From: Acinetobacter ursingii DSM 16037 = CIP 107286
Lineage (GTDB): Bacteria > Pseudomonadota > Gammaproteobacteria > Pseudomonadales > Moraxellaceae
DNA: 64,000 bases
NCBI RefSeq assembly: GCF_000368825.1
Contig: NZ_KB849717.1
Coordinates: forward strand, 62,001 to 126,000
Reading direction: 5' to 3'
Part shown: in pieces, positions 35,404 to 44,358 of the stretch
How positions within the stretch are numbered: the stretch's first letter is position 1
How the letters are laid out: the number at the start of each line of letters is the position of its first letter
Translations under genes and position numbers: made by a program
Notes under the pieces: model-generated
Told to the model about the DNA's origin: nothing
Database searches by the model: none
Seen by the model: only the letters and a program-made list of their open reading frames with translations

Positions 35404-36561
35404 ATGATTTTGAATATTCTGAAAAAACAGCTTGATGAAAGTACACTTTGCCCTTTATGTCAGGCAGCAATGTACTTTGTGGAAGCTGATCAATTTGATC
35501 AGGAGGTTCTATTTCATGAATGCAGCCATTGTCAGCACCAAGTCTTTGCTGATGCAAAAATGGTCTGTCATTGTGCAACTTGCACCAAACAACGCAAAAA
35601 AATGATGCAAGACACTCTGCAACAAGAACAGCGCAAAAATAAAATTAAAGATGACATCATCTATAATCTGGAAGACTTAAGTTTATTACATAAGCTTTAT
35701 CTTTTAGCCCTACTCGATGATCGAATTCAGGACAATCTGCCACATGATGAATATATTTACTGGGATCGAGTCAAATATGAATACATTAGCCCCAATTATT
35801 TATTTCAATATGGCTTGCTCAAAGAGTTGATTAAATTGGGTATTTTGGCTCCCAAAAACCTTCAGGATGATCAGCACATCTATTATTTAAGAGTCCGTTT
35901 GGATGGCTACAACGAACCCAGTTTATTTAGTATCGCCCAACAATTACGTTATTGGTTTTACGAAAACTTAAGCCTAGGCATTCCCTACAAAACTTCAGAT
36001 GAAGTGAAAGATGTTTTATTTTTAGTGCTTTATCAGGAAATTATTCAATTTATGCAAATGTACTGCCGTACATGGGGCATACAAATTGCAGGTAATCGGA
36101 GCTTTCAGCAATTTTGTTATCGTTTGCTCGATAGCTTGGCTGTAGGTCAAGTTTATTATCTTATTCAAACTGCTTTGGATTATTTATATAATAAAAAAGC
36201 CTTACAGCCACGTAATGAAAACTTTATTAATACTAATATTTTAAAAAAGACCTTGGAGCAATATCGTGAGCGTTCACTCAATGAAAAATGGGAAACATCT
36301 ACGCTACCACGCCCAATGAATTTACCTCTAAGTAAAATGAGTCAAATTTTTTTGTTCCATTTTCTATCTTATGATGAGCGTATTCTCATTCAACCGATCT
36401 GGCGCGCATGGCGAAAGATTGAACCTCGACTTAATTTTTATTCGATCAAACGTTGTATGTATTGTGGTTCTCATGATTTAGAAGTGGATTATGATGCTGC
36501 CGATTATGTGTCTTTGATTTGTCGACATTGCAAACATCAGGATCATTATTTTACGCAATAA
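35404..36561 (+). CDS. Hypothetical protein with N- and C-terminal zinc-ribbon-like cysteine motifs
   Basis: A 385-aa protein with three CxxC pairs at the N-terminus (CPLC at 16-19, CSHC at 40-43, CHCATC near 55) and CMYC and CRHC pairs at the C-terminus (about residues 350 and 375). This looks like two zinc ribbons around a helical middle of about 270 residues rich in Tyr, Leu and Phe. No catalytic motif is visible and I do not recognise the family. It ends 26 bp before thiM on the same strand, but likely has another function. Such ribbons often bind nucleic acid or stabilise folds. Confidence 0.7.
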   Translation: MILNILKKQLDESTLCPLCQAAMYFVEADQFDQEVLFHECSHCQHQVFADAKMVCHCATCTKQRKKMMQDTLQQEQRKNKIKDDIIYNLEDLSLLHKLYLLALLDDRIQDNLPHDEYIYWDRVKYEYISPNYLFQYGLLKELIKLGILAPKNLQDDQHIYYLRVRLDGYNEPSLFSIAQQLRYWFYENLSLGIPYKTSDEVKDVLFLVLYQEIIQFMQMYCRTWGIQIAGNRSFQQFCYRLLDSLAVGQVYYLIQTALDYLYNKKALQPRNENFINTNILKKTLEQYRERSLNEKWETSTLPRPMNLPLSKMSQIFLFHFLSYDERILIQPIWRAWRKIEPRLNFYSIKRCMYCGSHDLEVDYDAADYVSLICRHCKHQDHYFTQ

Positions 36562-36587
36562 TTTTTATAAGTTTTAAGGGGGAAAAT

Positions 36588-37412
36588 ATGTATAACTCAT
36601 CCAATATTATCGACTATGTCATTGAAGCGTGGGAAAAATTACAACAGCAAACACCACTAGTTCAATGTATCACCAACAGTGTTGCAGCAAATTATGCAGC
36701 CAACGTTCTGCTCGCCGCAGGTGCATCTCCTGCCATGATTGATAACCCATTTGAAGCGGAAGCATTTACCAAAATCAGTGGTGCACTCAGCATTAACTTA
36801 GGTACGCCAACCACTGAACAGATGCAAGCCATCAGGATTTCAGCAAAAACTGCCCATGAAAATCAAATTCCGTGGGTATTAGATCCAGTTGGTTATGGCG
36901 CTGTTTTGAAATGGCGAAGTGATACGGTCGATGAATTACTGCAATATCATCCCTCTCTAATTCGTGGCAATGCATCAGAGATCAGCGCACTTGCAGGAAG
37001 TTTATCTCAAAGCAAAGGCGTAGACAGCACCTTAAAAAGTGATGATATGTTCCAACTTGCACAAGGCTTGCTGAGTAAAGCCAGTTGTATTGCCATATCT
37101 GGGGAAACCGATTACATCTTGTCGACTGCCATGACCTGTATTGTCAAAATTCGTGGCGGTAGTCATCTACAGCCCAAAATTACCGCGACAGGCTGTGCTT
37201 TAGGTGCATTGATTGCAGCATATTCTGCGGTTGCACCCATTCATTTAGCCACCATTGCGGCCCATGTTCATTTCGCGATTGCAGGTAAGCTTGCTTATGA
37301 TCAGGCTCAAACGGTGGGCAGTTTTAATACCATGTTTATGGATTATATTCATATGATGGATGCCAATTTAATTGAGCAATATGCCTGTATCGAACTGATT
37401 TCGGATGATTAA
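36588..37412 (+). CDS. thiM: Hydroxyethylthiazole kinase ThiM
   Basis: Phosphorylates 4-methyl-5-(2-hydroxyethyl)thiazole, a thiamine salvage step. The start at 36588 follows an AAGGGGG ribosome site (36576-36582) and gives 274 aa, the family length; an in-frame extension into the upstream gene is not needed. Family motifs: PLVQCITNSVAANYAANVLL, VLDPVGYGA, IRGNASEISALAG and the anion-hole stretch TATGCALGALIAA near residue 205. No TPP riboswitch was seen upstream. thiD and thiE are not in the window. Confidence 0.94.
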   Translation: MYNSSNIIDYVIEAWEKLQQQTPLVQCITNSVAANYAANVLLAAGASPAMIDNPFEAEAFTKISGALSINLGTPTTEQMQAIRISAKTAHENQIPWVLDPVGYGAVLKWRSDTVDELLQYHPSLIRGNASEISALAGSLSQSKGVDSTLKSDDMFQLAQGLLSKASCIAISGETDYILSTAMTCIVKIRGGSHLQPKITATGCALGALIAAYSAVAPIHLATIAAHVHFAIAGKLAYDQAQTVGSFNTMFMDYIHMMDANLIEQYACIELISDD

Positions 37413-37427
37413 TCAGCACTTATTCTA

Positions 37428-37455
37428 AAAAAGAGACGAAAATCATCGTCTCTTT
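37428..37455. terminator. Bidirectional terminator between thiM and the AraC gene
   Basis: AAAGAGACGA / TCGTCTCTTT, perfect 10-bp stem, 6-nt loop, with flanking A- and T-runs. Confidence 0.85.
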
Positions 37456-37462
37456 CCATGAT

Positions 37463-38314
37463 TTATTTTAACAGCAGATAAATATCTGTGACTAAATCTG
37501 CTTCATTCACTTCATGTACAAAATTGTGATAATGAAAAAAAACTGGATAATCGCCAGCTTGTTCCTGTTGTTCAGGTAACCAGTTTCTAAATAGAAAATA
37601 CACGCTTTCGCGAATCTGATCGTGACTACCTAAATGCCGAATCATGGCATAACGCCCTGCTGGAATTTCACCTATTTTGATTCCATCGTCTTTTTGAGCA
37701 AAAGGTTTATCGATTGAACCCGCAATATCAAAGCGAAATTCCTGTTCTGGCGTCTGTTCTGGATCAGAAAAAGGTATGCCATAGGTTGCAGATTTTCTGA
37801 CTGGAGATAGTCCTGTTCTTTTACGCCATTCAATAAACTTGGCCGCAGTTTCAAATACTTTTTCAGGCGAACCAAGATGCGAAATATAAGCTATTTTCTC
37901 TAGCGGTCGCTCAATGATATTTACGTTCATGTCTAACTCACTTTTAGGGGTGAAATACACAAACTTCGTATGCCAGTTTTGCCAGTTAGGCTCAGTTCTA
38001 AAAGCACTCGGAGTCTGGTCAAATGAACGTTTAAACGCTCTCGTAAATGCTTCAGGACTGTCAAATCCTGAATTGAAAGCAATATCAATAATTTTGAGTT
38101 CGTGATTAAATACCAGTTGAAATGATGCGCGTTTTAAGCGCAACATCTGCGTATATTTCATCACATTGATACCTAAATGTGCGTAAAAAATACGATGAAA
38201 ATGAAAGCGTGATAATCCTGCAATTTCGCTTAATCGCTGTAGATTTAGTGGTTCATCCAAATGTTGTTGAATATAATCACAGACACGTTTTAGTTTCAGA
38301 TCATACGCCATCAT
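37463..38314 (-). CDS. AraC-family regulator with C-terminal GyrI-like domain
   Basis: A 283-aa transcription factor. Two helix-turn-helix units occupy residues 8-105 (LQRLSEIAGLSRFHFHRIF and KIIDIAFNSGFDSPEAFTRA), and the C-terminal 155 residues form a GyrI-like effector domain (SOUL/Rob type), as in Rob and SbmC-like regulators that bind small hydrophobic molecules. N-terminal placement of the DNA-binding part is typical of this subfamily. No obvious partner gene is adjacent. Targets unknown. Confidence 0.87.
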   Translation of the reverse strand: MMAYDLKLKRVCDYIQQHLDEPLNLQRLSEIAGLSRFHFHRIFYAHLGINVMKYTQMLRLKRASFQLVFNHELKIIDIAFNSGFDSPEAFTRAFKRSFDQTPSAFRTEPNWQNWHTKFVYFTPKSELDMNVNIIERPLEKIAYISHLGSPEKVFETAAKFIEWRKRTGLSPVRKSATYGIPFSDPEQTPEQEFRFDIAGSIDKPFAQKDDGIKIGEIPAGRYAMIRHLGSHDQIRESVYFLFRNWLPEQQEQAGDYPVFFHYHNFVHEVNEADLVTDIYLLLK

Positions 38315-38375
38315 AGCTTCAATACTTGTTCATTTGACAGAAGCATTATGAAAGGATTAAACGCGCCGATCCTGA

Positions 38376-38747
38376 TCAAAATTGCGATTTAATCACGTGT
38401 TTAAAATAATCCTGTTTCGGCATTTCAATTAATTCTACACAGCTTTGCACAGGAAAATCTTGCTGCTGTAAGGCAGAATAAGAAAGTAATACTTTCAGAA
38501 CGTTCTTCCCAATTCCCTGCTTTTGCTGTTGATCACGTCCAGACAAAAGATAAACTTTAACATGCACATAAGCTTGCTGTTCAGCCCCAAGCCCAATTAC
38601 AAAAACATCATCCATGTGCGCTCTGGATTTAATATCAAGTGCTTCGCAATAACCTGTTTCCACCAGTGCAGTGTTGATTTGCAATAATAATGGTCTAGGT
38701 TCAAAATCTTTCAGATTTGCAGAATAATCAACAATCACGTGGGGCAT
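38376..38747 (-). CDS. CHMI/tautomerase-family protein (5-carboxymethyl-2-hydroxymuconate isomerase type)
   Basis: A 123-aa tautomerase. The ATG at 38747 is chosen because it puts proline directly after Met (MPHVIVDYSANL), and the N-terminal proline is the catalytic base in this superfamily; a TTG two codons earlier would block it. The CHMI fold is supported by length, ALDIKSRAHM, and VHVKVYLLSGRD. The classical enzyme acts in homoprotocatechuate degradation, but no such genes are near. It starts 12 bp after the PIF1-like helicase stop, sharing its operon. Confidence 0.78.
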   Translation of the reverse strand: MPHVIVDYSANLKDFEPRPLLLQINTALVETGYCEALDIKSRAHMDDVFVIGLGAEQQAYVHVKVYLLSGRDQQQKQGIGKNVLKVLLSYSALQQQDFPVQSCVELIEMPKQDYFKHVIKSQF

Positions 38748-38759
38748 AATCAAATCGTC

Positions 38760-40472
38760 CTATTCAATAAATAAGAGTGCTAACCGTACCTGATCATAGC
38801 CCATACGTGGACTGGTTAATTCCACAATCGGTCTAAGTTTGATAGAACCGTCATCATTAAAATTTTCTGGGCGTTTGCTTTTTTGCACACGTTTATAGAG
38901 TTTTCTGATTTGTTCAACCACTTCATCTCCCGGATGTGCAACAGAAATATCGAGTCCTTGTTCTTTTTGTAGACGTGCCAGATGGTTAATAATGGTCGCA
39001 GGTGTTAAACCACGTTCCGTTGCAATATCCTGAATATCATAGCCTTCTTCAAATAAAGCACGGGTTTCATCCAGTGTCGCTGAACCATAGTTTTGCTTTT
39101 CACCTTTGGCCAGTTTTTTCTCATTTCTTTGAATCTCAGTTTCATTGAGCGTACCACCGCAGTGACGAATAAATGCTTTATGTTGATCACTTAAATCGGC
39201 ATCAAGAAAATGCTCTTCTGCATCCTGAGATAATTCCTGAAAACGTTTATCAGCTTTTAGAGCCAATGTATCCAGTTCCAATGCCTGATCATTAAAACCT
39301 AATAAACGCAAACCTGTTAAGGATTTAAGTCGCGACAAAGCCACATAGCCCTGTCCTTTTTCAAAGGTATGCGACAGATTAATTTCTGCGGCTTCAAGGG
39401 TCATGCCCTGACTTTTATGAATAGTAATCGCCCATGCCAAACGCAGTGGAATCTGCTGAAAACTGGCAATACTTTTTCCGGCTTCATTTTCAATTGACCA
39501 TGTTTCAGGTTCAACAAGCAAAGTCGTGCCATCGGTTAATTTTACTTTGGGCAAAATGCCGTGTTCATCATCTTCTTCAAAACCAATAACTTCGCCCAAG
39601 CTGCCATTGATATAGCCCATATCAAAGTTATTTTTTACAAACATGACCTTGGCATGTTTTTTCAACATTAATTCTTCAGGTGCGCGTACAGAAGACTTTA
39701 AGGTTTCCAACATTTTCTCGTTGCCATCTAGCACAGCATTGAACTGATGTTCTTCATTTTCAATTTCATTAAGATGTTGAAAATTAATATTATCGACATC
39801 CATATTATGCGTATAAAGACGGGTAAATGTATCACCGATATCTTGCTGACGTGATTGTAGTAAAGCCTGCGTATGTTGTTGCTGAATATCCTGTGCACGT
39901 ATGGCATTTAAAATTTGATTCAAAATTTCATCATCCTGGCGATGCTGTTCGGTCAAATAGCAGACCCGAAATTTAGCCTCAACCCATGCATCCGACATAA
40001 AACAGAACTTGTCACGATTACGTTCGTCGTTTTTTCCTACAGGCGGTAACTGGAAAAAATCACCCGCTACAATGACTTGGATCCCACCGAAAGCCTCATC
40101 ACTTTCTTTAAAATATTTCAGGACTTGATTGACCAGATTAAGCTGTTTGGCATGCAGCATTGAAATTTCATCAATAATTAAAACTTGTGCATTTTCAAGA
40201 TGTTCTTTTAAATATTTGCGCTCTTTCATGCGTTTGAGATCATCATCAGATAAATAATCTTTAATGCCAATCCCGGCCCAAGTATGAATGGTCATCCCAT
40301 TCATATGCGTTGCTGCAATTCCAGTAGATGCAGTCACTGCAACAGGCACTTTACGTGCTTTTAAGTAATTAATGTATTGATTCAGGGTATATGTTTTTCC
40401 TGCACCAGCCGAACCTGTTAAAAACACATTTTCACCCGCTTTTAATAACTTCAGTGCAGTTTCTTGCTTCAT
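38760..40472 (-). CDS. PIF1-like SF1 DNA helicase with C-terminal helix-turn-helix
   Basis: A 570-aa ATP-dependent helicase of the PIF1/RecD group. Walker A GSAGAGKT lies at residues 20-27, Walker B in VLIIDEISML near 97, QLPPVGK near 140 and the C-terminal motif VI in AITIHKSQGMTLEAAEI and GYVALSRLKSL near 345. A helix-turn-helix (YDIQDIATERGLTPATIINHL, about residues 470-490) lies in the last third, like the domain fused to RecQ-type helicases. Bacterial PIF1s unwind 5'-3' and handle G-quadruplexes. It forms a two-gene operon with the tautomerase. Confidence 0.88.
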   Translation of the reverse strand: MKQETALKLLKAGENVFLTGSAGAGKTYTLNQYINYLKARKVPVAVTASTGIAATHMNGMTIHTWAGIGIKDYLSDDDLKRMKERKYLKEHLENAQVLIIDEISMLHAKQLNLVNQVLKYFKESDEAFGGIQVIVAGDFFQLPPVGKNDERNRDKFCFMSDAWVEAKFRVCYLTEQHRQDDEILNQILNAIRAQDIQQQHTQALLQSRQQDIGDTFTRLYTHNMDVDNINFQHLNEIENEEHQFNAVLDGNEKMLETLKSSVRAPEELMLKKHAKVMFVKNNFDMGYINGSLGEVIGFEEDDEHGILPKVKLTDGTTLLVEPETWSIENEAGKSIASFQQIPLRLAWAITIHKSQGMTLEAAEINLSHTFEKGQGYVALSRLKSLTGLRLLGFNDQALELDTLALKADKRFQELSQDAEEHFLDADLSDQHKAFIRHCGGTLNETEIQRNEKKLAKGEKQNYGSATLDETRALFEEGYDIQDIATERGLTPATIINHLARLQKEQGLDISVAHPGDEVVEQIRKLYKRVQKSKRPENFNDDGSIKLRPIVELTSPRMGYDQVRLALLFIE

Positions 40473-40641
40473 AACCTGATCATTTCCATAAAACAGCCCA
40501 TAGCTTAACGACTTTCATGCAAAAGTGAAATCCGAAAGCGACTCAAAATATTAAACTAAATAAATATCAAATAGATACAACAATATTTTTATTGGTAGGT
40601 TTTTGGTAGGTAGGAAAAAAATAGTCAAATCAGAATACTAG

Positions 40642-40654
40642 CTTCACGGTGAAG
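40642..40654. promoter_or_regulatory. Short palindrome upstream of the alcohol dehydrogenase
   Basis: CTTCACGGTGAAG (6-1-6 dyad) lies about 45 bp before the ATG at 40700. It may be an operator, but its shortness makes chance possible. Confidence 0.3.
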
Positions 40655-40699
40655 ATCACCTGTAAAAACAAATGGACTAATGGAAGAAGGAATCGCTCC

Positions 40700-41872
40700 A
40701 TGGCTTTAAAAAATATTGCTGACCAAACAAATGGTTTTTATATCCCATGTGTTTCCCTTTTTGGCCCAGGTTGTGCCAAAGAAATTGGAACCAAAGCACA
40801 AAATTTAGGTGCAAAAAAAGCGCTGATTGTCACTGATGCAGGTCTGTTCAAGTTTGGGGTAGCAGACACGATTGCTACATACTTAAAAGATGCAGGGGTA
40901 GATAGTCATATTTTCCCAGGTGCAGAACCTAACCCAACCGACAAAAACGTACATCATGGTGTTGATGCCTATAACGACAATCAATGTGATTTTATTGTCT
41001 CGCTTGGTGGTGGTTCATCACACGATTGCGCTAAAGGAATTGGGCTCGTAACCGCAGATGGCGGACACATTCGTGACTATGAAGGCATCGATAAAAGTAA
41101 AGTGCCAATGACTCCATTGATTGCGGTGAATACCACAGCGGGTACTGCCTCGGAAATGACACGTTTTTGTATCATTACCAATACCGATACCCATGTCAAA
41201 ATGGCCATTGTTGACTGGCGCTGCACACCTCTTATTGCGATTGATGATCCCAAACTGATGGTCGCCAAGCCAGCCAGTTTAACTGCCGCAACAGGTATGG
41301 ATGCGTTAACCCATGCCGTTGAAGCGTATGTCTCAATCGCAGCCAATCCCCTTACTGATGCCTGCGCAGAAAAAGCGATTTCCATGATCAGTGAATGGCT
41401 CAGCCCTGCGGTTGCCAATGGTGAAAATCTGGAAGCACGTGATGCCATGAGTTACGCGCAATATCTGGCTGGCATGGCATTTAACAATGCTTCACTCGGC
41501 TATGTACATGCGATGGCACATCAATTAGGCGGTTTCTATAACTTACCGCACGGGGTTTGTAATGCGGTGCTATTGCCACATGTCTGTGAGTTTAACCTAA
41601 TCGCTTGTCCAGACCGATATGCACGCATTGCGGAACTGATGGGCGTCCAAACACAAGGCTTAACTCAAAATCAAGCCGCACGCGCAGCGATCAATGCGAT
41701 TCGAGAGTTGTCCCAATCGATCGGAATTCCATCTGGACTGACCGAATTAGGTGTGAAAACCGAAGATTTGGCGGTTATGGCTGAAAATGCACAAAAGGAT
41801 GCCTGTATGCTGACCAACCCACGCAAGGCAACTCATGCACAGGTGGTAGAGATTTTTAAAGCAGCACTTTAA
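40700..41872 (+). CDS. Iron-containing alcohol dehydrogenase (AdhB/YiaY-like)
   Basis: NAD-dependent group III alcohol dehydrogenase of 390 aa. The ATG at 40700 has a GAAGGA site upstream; a GTG at 40649 would add 17 unusual residues. Domain landmarks: SLGGGSSHDCAKGIG near residue 97, TTAGTASEMTRFCII, metal ligands in TGMDALTHAVEAYVS and HAMAHQLGGFYNLPHG. It resembles ethanol dehydrogenases from Zymomonas (AdhB) and enteric YiaY. An aldehyde dehydrogenase lies 2.5 kb downstream, so the two may degrade alcohols together. Confidence 0.9.
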   Translation: MALKNIADQTNGFYIPCVSLFGPGCAKEIGTKAQNLGAKKALIVTDAGLFKFGVADTIATYLKDAGVDSHIFPGAEPNPTDKNVHHGVDAYNDNQCDFIVSLGGGSSHDCAKGIGLVTADGGHIRDYEGIDKSKVPMTPLIAVNTTAGTASEMTRFCIITNTDTHVKMAIVDWRCTPLIAIDDPKLMVAKPASLTAATGMDALTHAVEAYVSIAANPLTDACAEKAISMISEWLSPAVANGENLEARDAMSYAQYLAGMAFNNASLGYVHAMAHQLGGFYNLPHGVCNAVLLPHVCEFNLIACPDRYARIAELMGVQTQGLTQNQAARAAINAIRELSQSIGIPSGLTELGVKTEDLAVMAENAQKDACMLTNPRKATHAQVVEIFKAAL

Positions 41873-41956
41873 TGACTTGAATTATTCAAGATCATTTCAC
41901 AGTCTCCAACTTTTGTCCTTAGAGCAAGCTTCTCTCTCCAACCAGCTTGCTCAATT

Positions 41957-41992
41957 GAGGGAGTATTTCTCCAAGATATTCCCTCTTTTTTT
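41957..41992 (+). terminator. Terminator of the alcohol dehydrogenase gene
   Basis: GAGGGAGTAT / ATATTCCCTC, 10-bp stem with one G-T pair, followed by seven T. A second hairpin (GAGCAAGCT / AGCTTGCTC, 41922-41952) lies directly upstream. Confidence 0.85.
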
Positions 41993-42054
41993 CTTTACTT
42001 CAATTGACAAAACCAACATTTCATACAAGGATGAAAACATGATTTAAAACACAA

Positions 42055-43017
42055 ATGAATAAAAATATGAATCAATACACTCCAGATATTCTAGGTGAAG
42101 GCTACCAACAACTGACTTTAAACTTTCCTGATGATTACGAAGGTAAAGTCATTGCGACATTAGTCAGAAAAAAAGCAGCAATACCCACTTCCAAAGCCGT
42201 TTTATACATTCATGGCTTCATCGATTATTTTTTTCAGACCGAAATGGCTGAACAATTTAATCAACATGGTTATGATTTTTATGCGCTGGATTTGAGAAAA
42301 TATGGTCGCTCTCATCTTCCTCACCAGATTTTATATAACGTACTCGATCTGAATGAATACAATGCCGAGATTACTGAAGCCCTTAATATTATTGGCGAGG
42401 AAAATCATCGCCAGATATTATTAGCAGGACATTCTACGGGTGGACTCACTGCGACACTATATGCTGCACATCATCCTGATCATCCTCTGATCAAGGCACT
42501 CTGGGCCAATAGCCCATTTTATGACTTTAATATGAATTCGCTAAAAAAAGCGCTAGGCGTACCTTTATTAAGTCAAATTGGTCGTTACCTACCTCAAGCA
42601 AAATTTCCGAGCGGTTTAAATAAATGGTATGTGCCTAGTTTGCATCGAGATTACTACGGTGAATGGTCATTTGATTTAAACTGGAAACTGCCTAATATGA
42701 AGAAAGTCCAGTTAAGTTTTATTCGTGCTATTCATGTTGCACAAAAAGAAATTCACCATGGCGTTAAACTTACAATTCCTGCACTGGTCATGCATTCGAA
42801 TCAAACCAAAAATCCAAGAAGATGGAGTAAAAAAGCGACACAAAGCGATGTAATTTTGGGCGTAAAAGATATCGAAAAGTATGCTAGAAAAATTAAGGGT
42901 GACGTAACCACCCAAACCATTCATCATGGTCTGCATGATTTAGTACTATCTGCTGAGCCAGTTCGCAGTCAGGTTTATCAGCAATTATTTGATTGGTTAG
43001 AAATCAAAATGCCTTAA
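42055..43017 (+). CDS. Alpha/beta hydrolase (S33/lysophospholipase-like)
   Basis: Cytoplasmic serine hydrolase of 320 aa. The oxyanion-hole segment LYIHGFIDYFFQ is near residue 55, the nucleophile elbow AGHSTGG near residue 127, and a C-terminal histidine lies in TIHHGLHDLVLSAE. The start is either 42055 or an ATG at 42067. It lies between the alcohol dehydrogenase terminator and the convergent GAF regulator (3 bp between stops), so its role in alcohol/aldehyde use is uncertain. Substrate unknown. Confidence 0.82.
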   Translation: MNKNMNQYTPDILGEGYQQLTLNFPDDYEGKVIATLVRKKAAIPTSKAVLYIHGFIDYFFQTEMAEQFNQHGYDFYALDLRKYGRSHLPHQILYNVLDLNEYNAEITEALNIIGEENHRQILLAGHSTGGLTATLYAAHHPDHPLIKALWANSPFYDFNMNSLKKALGVPLLSQIGRYLPQAKFPSGLNKWYVPSLHRDYYGEWSFDLNWKLPNMKKVQLSFIRAIHVAQKEIHHGVKLTIPALVMHSNQTKNPRRWSKKATQSDVILGVKDIEKYARKIKGDVTTQTIHHGLHDLVLSAEPVRSQVYQQLFDWLEIKMP

Positions 43018-43020
43018 AAT

Positions 43021-44205
43021 CTATTGTTCTGCCTGCTGATATTTAATTAATGATTGGTGGGCAGGATGATCAGTCGGCAATAGTTCGATTAATCGCTCGA
43101 CCGCATCAATCGCTTCAGGGAAACGCGCCACGTGTTTCAGTAACATATCAGTTTCTTTGGCTTTGAAAATCGCATCACTTAAACGTGATTCCAGACAATC
43201 TCGCCACGCGCATAGGAATGGACTCTCGGTTTTTGCCAGAAAAACCCCCGTATACAACTGTAATGCCGACGATACATAACCTGAATCCAATGCATTTTCA
43301 GCCTGTAAAAAATCAGCTTCAACATGTGCCAATAAGCGATAAGGACGTGAACCAAGCATTCCCCCAAGCACATCGCGTAACTGCGACATTTCAGCTTTTA
43401 GCGTTCCCATACTGACTTTACGTTCACCATATAGCGCCTGATGTAGCGTTTCCAGATTTAGACCTTGCGGACATAGCGCCAAAATACTCAAAATCTCAAT
43501 CTGGCGTGGTGTTAGTACCAGATTTTTTCCATTAAATAGCACTTGTGGAATAGAAAATGCCCGTATATACAATTGTTGGCGCTGTTGTTCCTGTAAAGCT
43601 GTTTGAATGATTGAGGCACAACGTTCAGCAGCTAAAATGCCTAAAGAATTATGATTCGTCCATGTGGTGGATAAGTCGATCACTCCCAGTAATTGCCTCG
43701 AATGTGGATCAATAATCGGGGCAGCATAACAGACCCAATCTTGTACCGACTGCATATAATGTTCATTGGAAAATACACAACTAGATTGACGAGTTTTGAT
43801 GGATAAGGCTAATGCATTGGTTCCCACCATTTCCTCGCCCCATTGGCCACCTTCTACAAAATGCACTCGTTCAGCCGCGCTACGCATCTGTTGACTCGCA
43901 GCTGTCCAGATAATGGTACTACCGACATCCCCTACTGCAATCACCATGGATGATTGTTCAGCCACATGTTTCAGATCATTGCCACAATATTGCAAGGCAA
44001 TATCCAGTGCAGACGGCTGTTTTTGGGCTAAGGACAATAACGGCGCAGCAGATCGCTCTTTAGGAATTGCAGCAGATACCGAGCGTTGCCAAGAGCTGGC
44101 AATACTTTCATTGACTTGACTTGTTTGTCCTGTCTTGAGAATGCTTTGTTGACGAAGTGTCTCAACCGTGTGGCGCTGTTCCCTGAGCTTTTGTTTTGTA
44201 ACCAT
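43021..44205 (-). CDS. GAF-domain transcriptional regulator (AcoR-like sensor, no AAA+ domain)
   Basis: A 394-aa regulator whose N-terminal half resembles AcoR-type activators: ESIASSWQRSV-like start, then a GAF sensor domain (about residues 60-200, with GQWGEEMVGTNALALSIK and VCYAAPIIDPHSRQLLGVID). AcoR proteins continue with a sigma-54 AAA+ domain; here there is none. Instead a winged-helix (about 215-290, LTPRQIEILSILALCPQGLN) and a helical tail follow. It is divergent from an aldehyde dehydrogenase, which it probably controls as a sigma-70-type regulator. Confidence 0.8.
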   Translation of the reverse strand: MVTKQKLREQRHTVETLRQQSILKTGQTSQVNESIASSWQRSVSAAIPKERSAAPLLSLAQKQPSALDIALQYCGNDLKHVAEQSSMVIAVGDVGSTIIWTAASQQMRSAAERVHFVEGGQWGEEMVGTNALALSIKTRQSSCVFSNEHYMQSVQDWVCYAAPIIDPHSRQLLGVIDLSTTWTNHNSLGILAAERCASIIQTALQEQQRQQLYIRAFSIPQVLFNGKNLVLTPRQIEILSILALCPQGLNLETLHQALYGERKVSMGTLKAEMSQLRDVLGGMLGSRPYRLLAHVEADFLQAENALDSGYVSSALQLYTGVFLAKTESPFLCAWRDCLESRLSDAIFKAKETDMLLKHVARFPEAIDAVERLIELLPTDHPAHQSLIKYQQAEQ

Positions 44206-44358
44206 TTGTATATTCCCTGAAAATTGTCATGGTCTCCAACCTTTCTCCAACCTTCGTTTTTATATGCTAACTGCATAGTGTACAAAAGTACCTTATACCA
44301 AAGCTGTATAAGCTTCAAATTTGATATGTATATCAATGATAAGCAAAGGAATATTTAT

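Noticed and set aside
36562-36587. TPP riboswitch before thiM
   Set aside because: Only 26 bp separate the genes; no room and no matching sequence.
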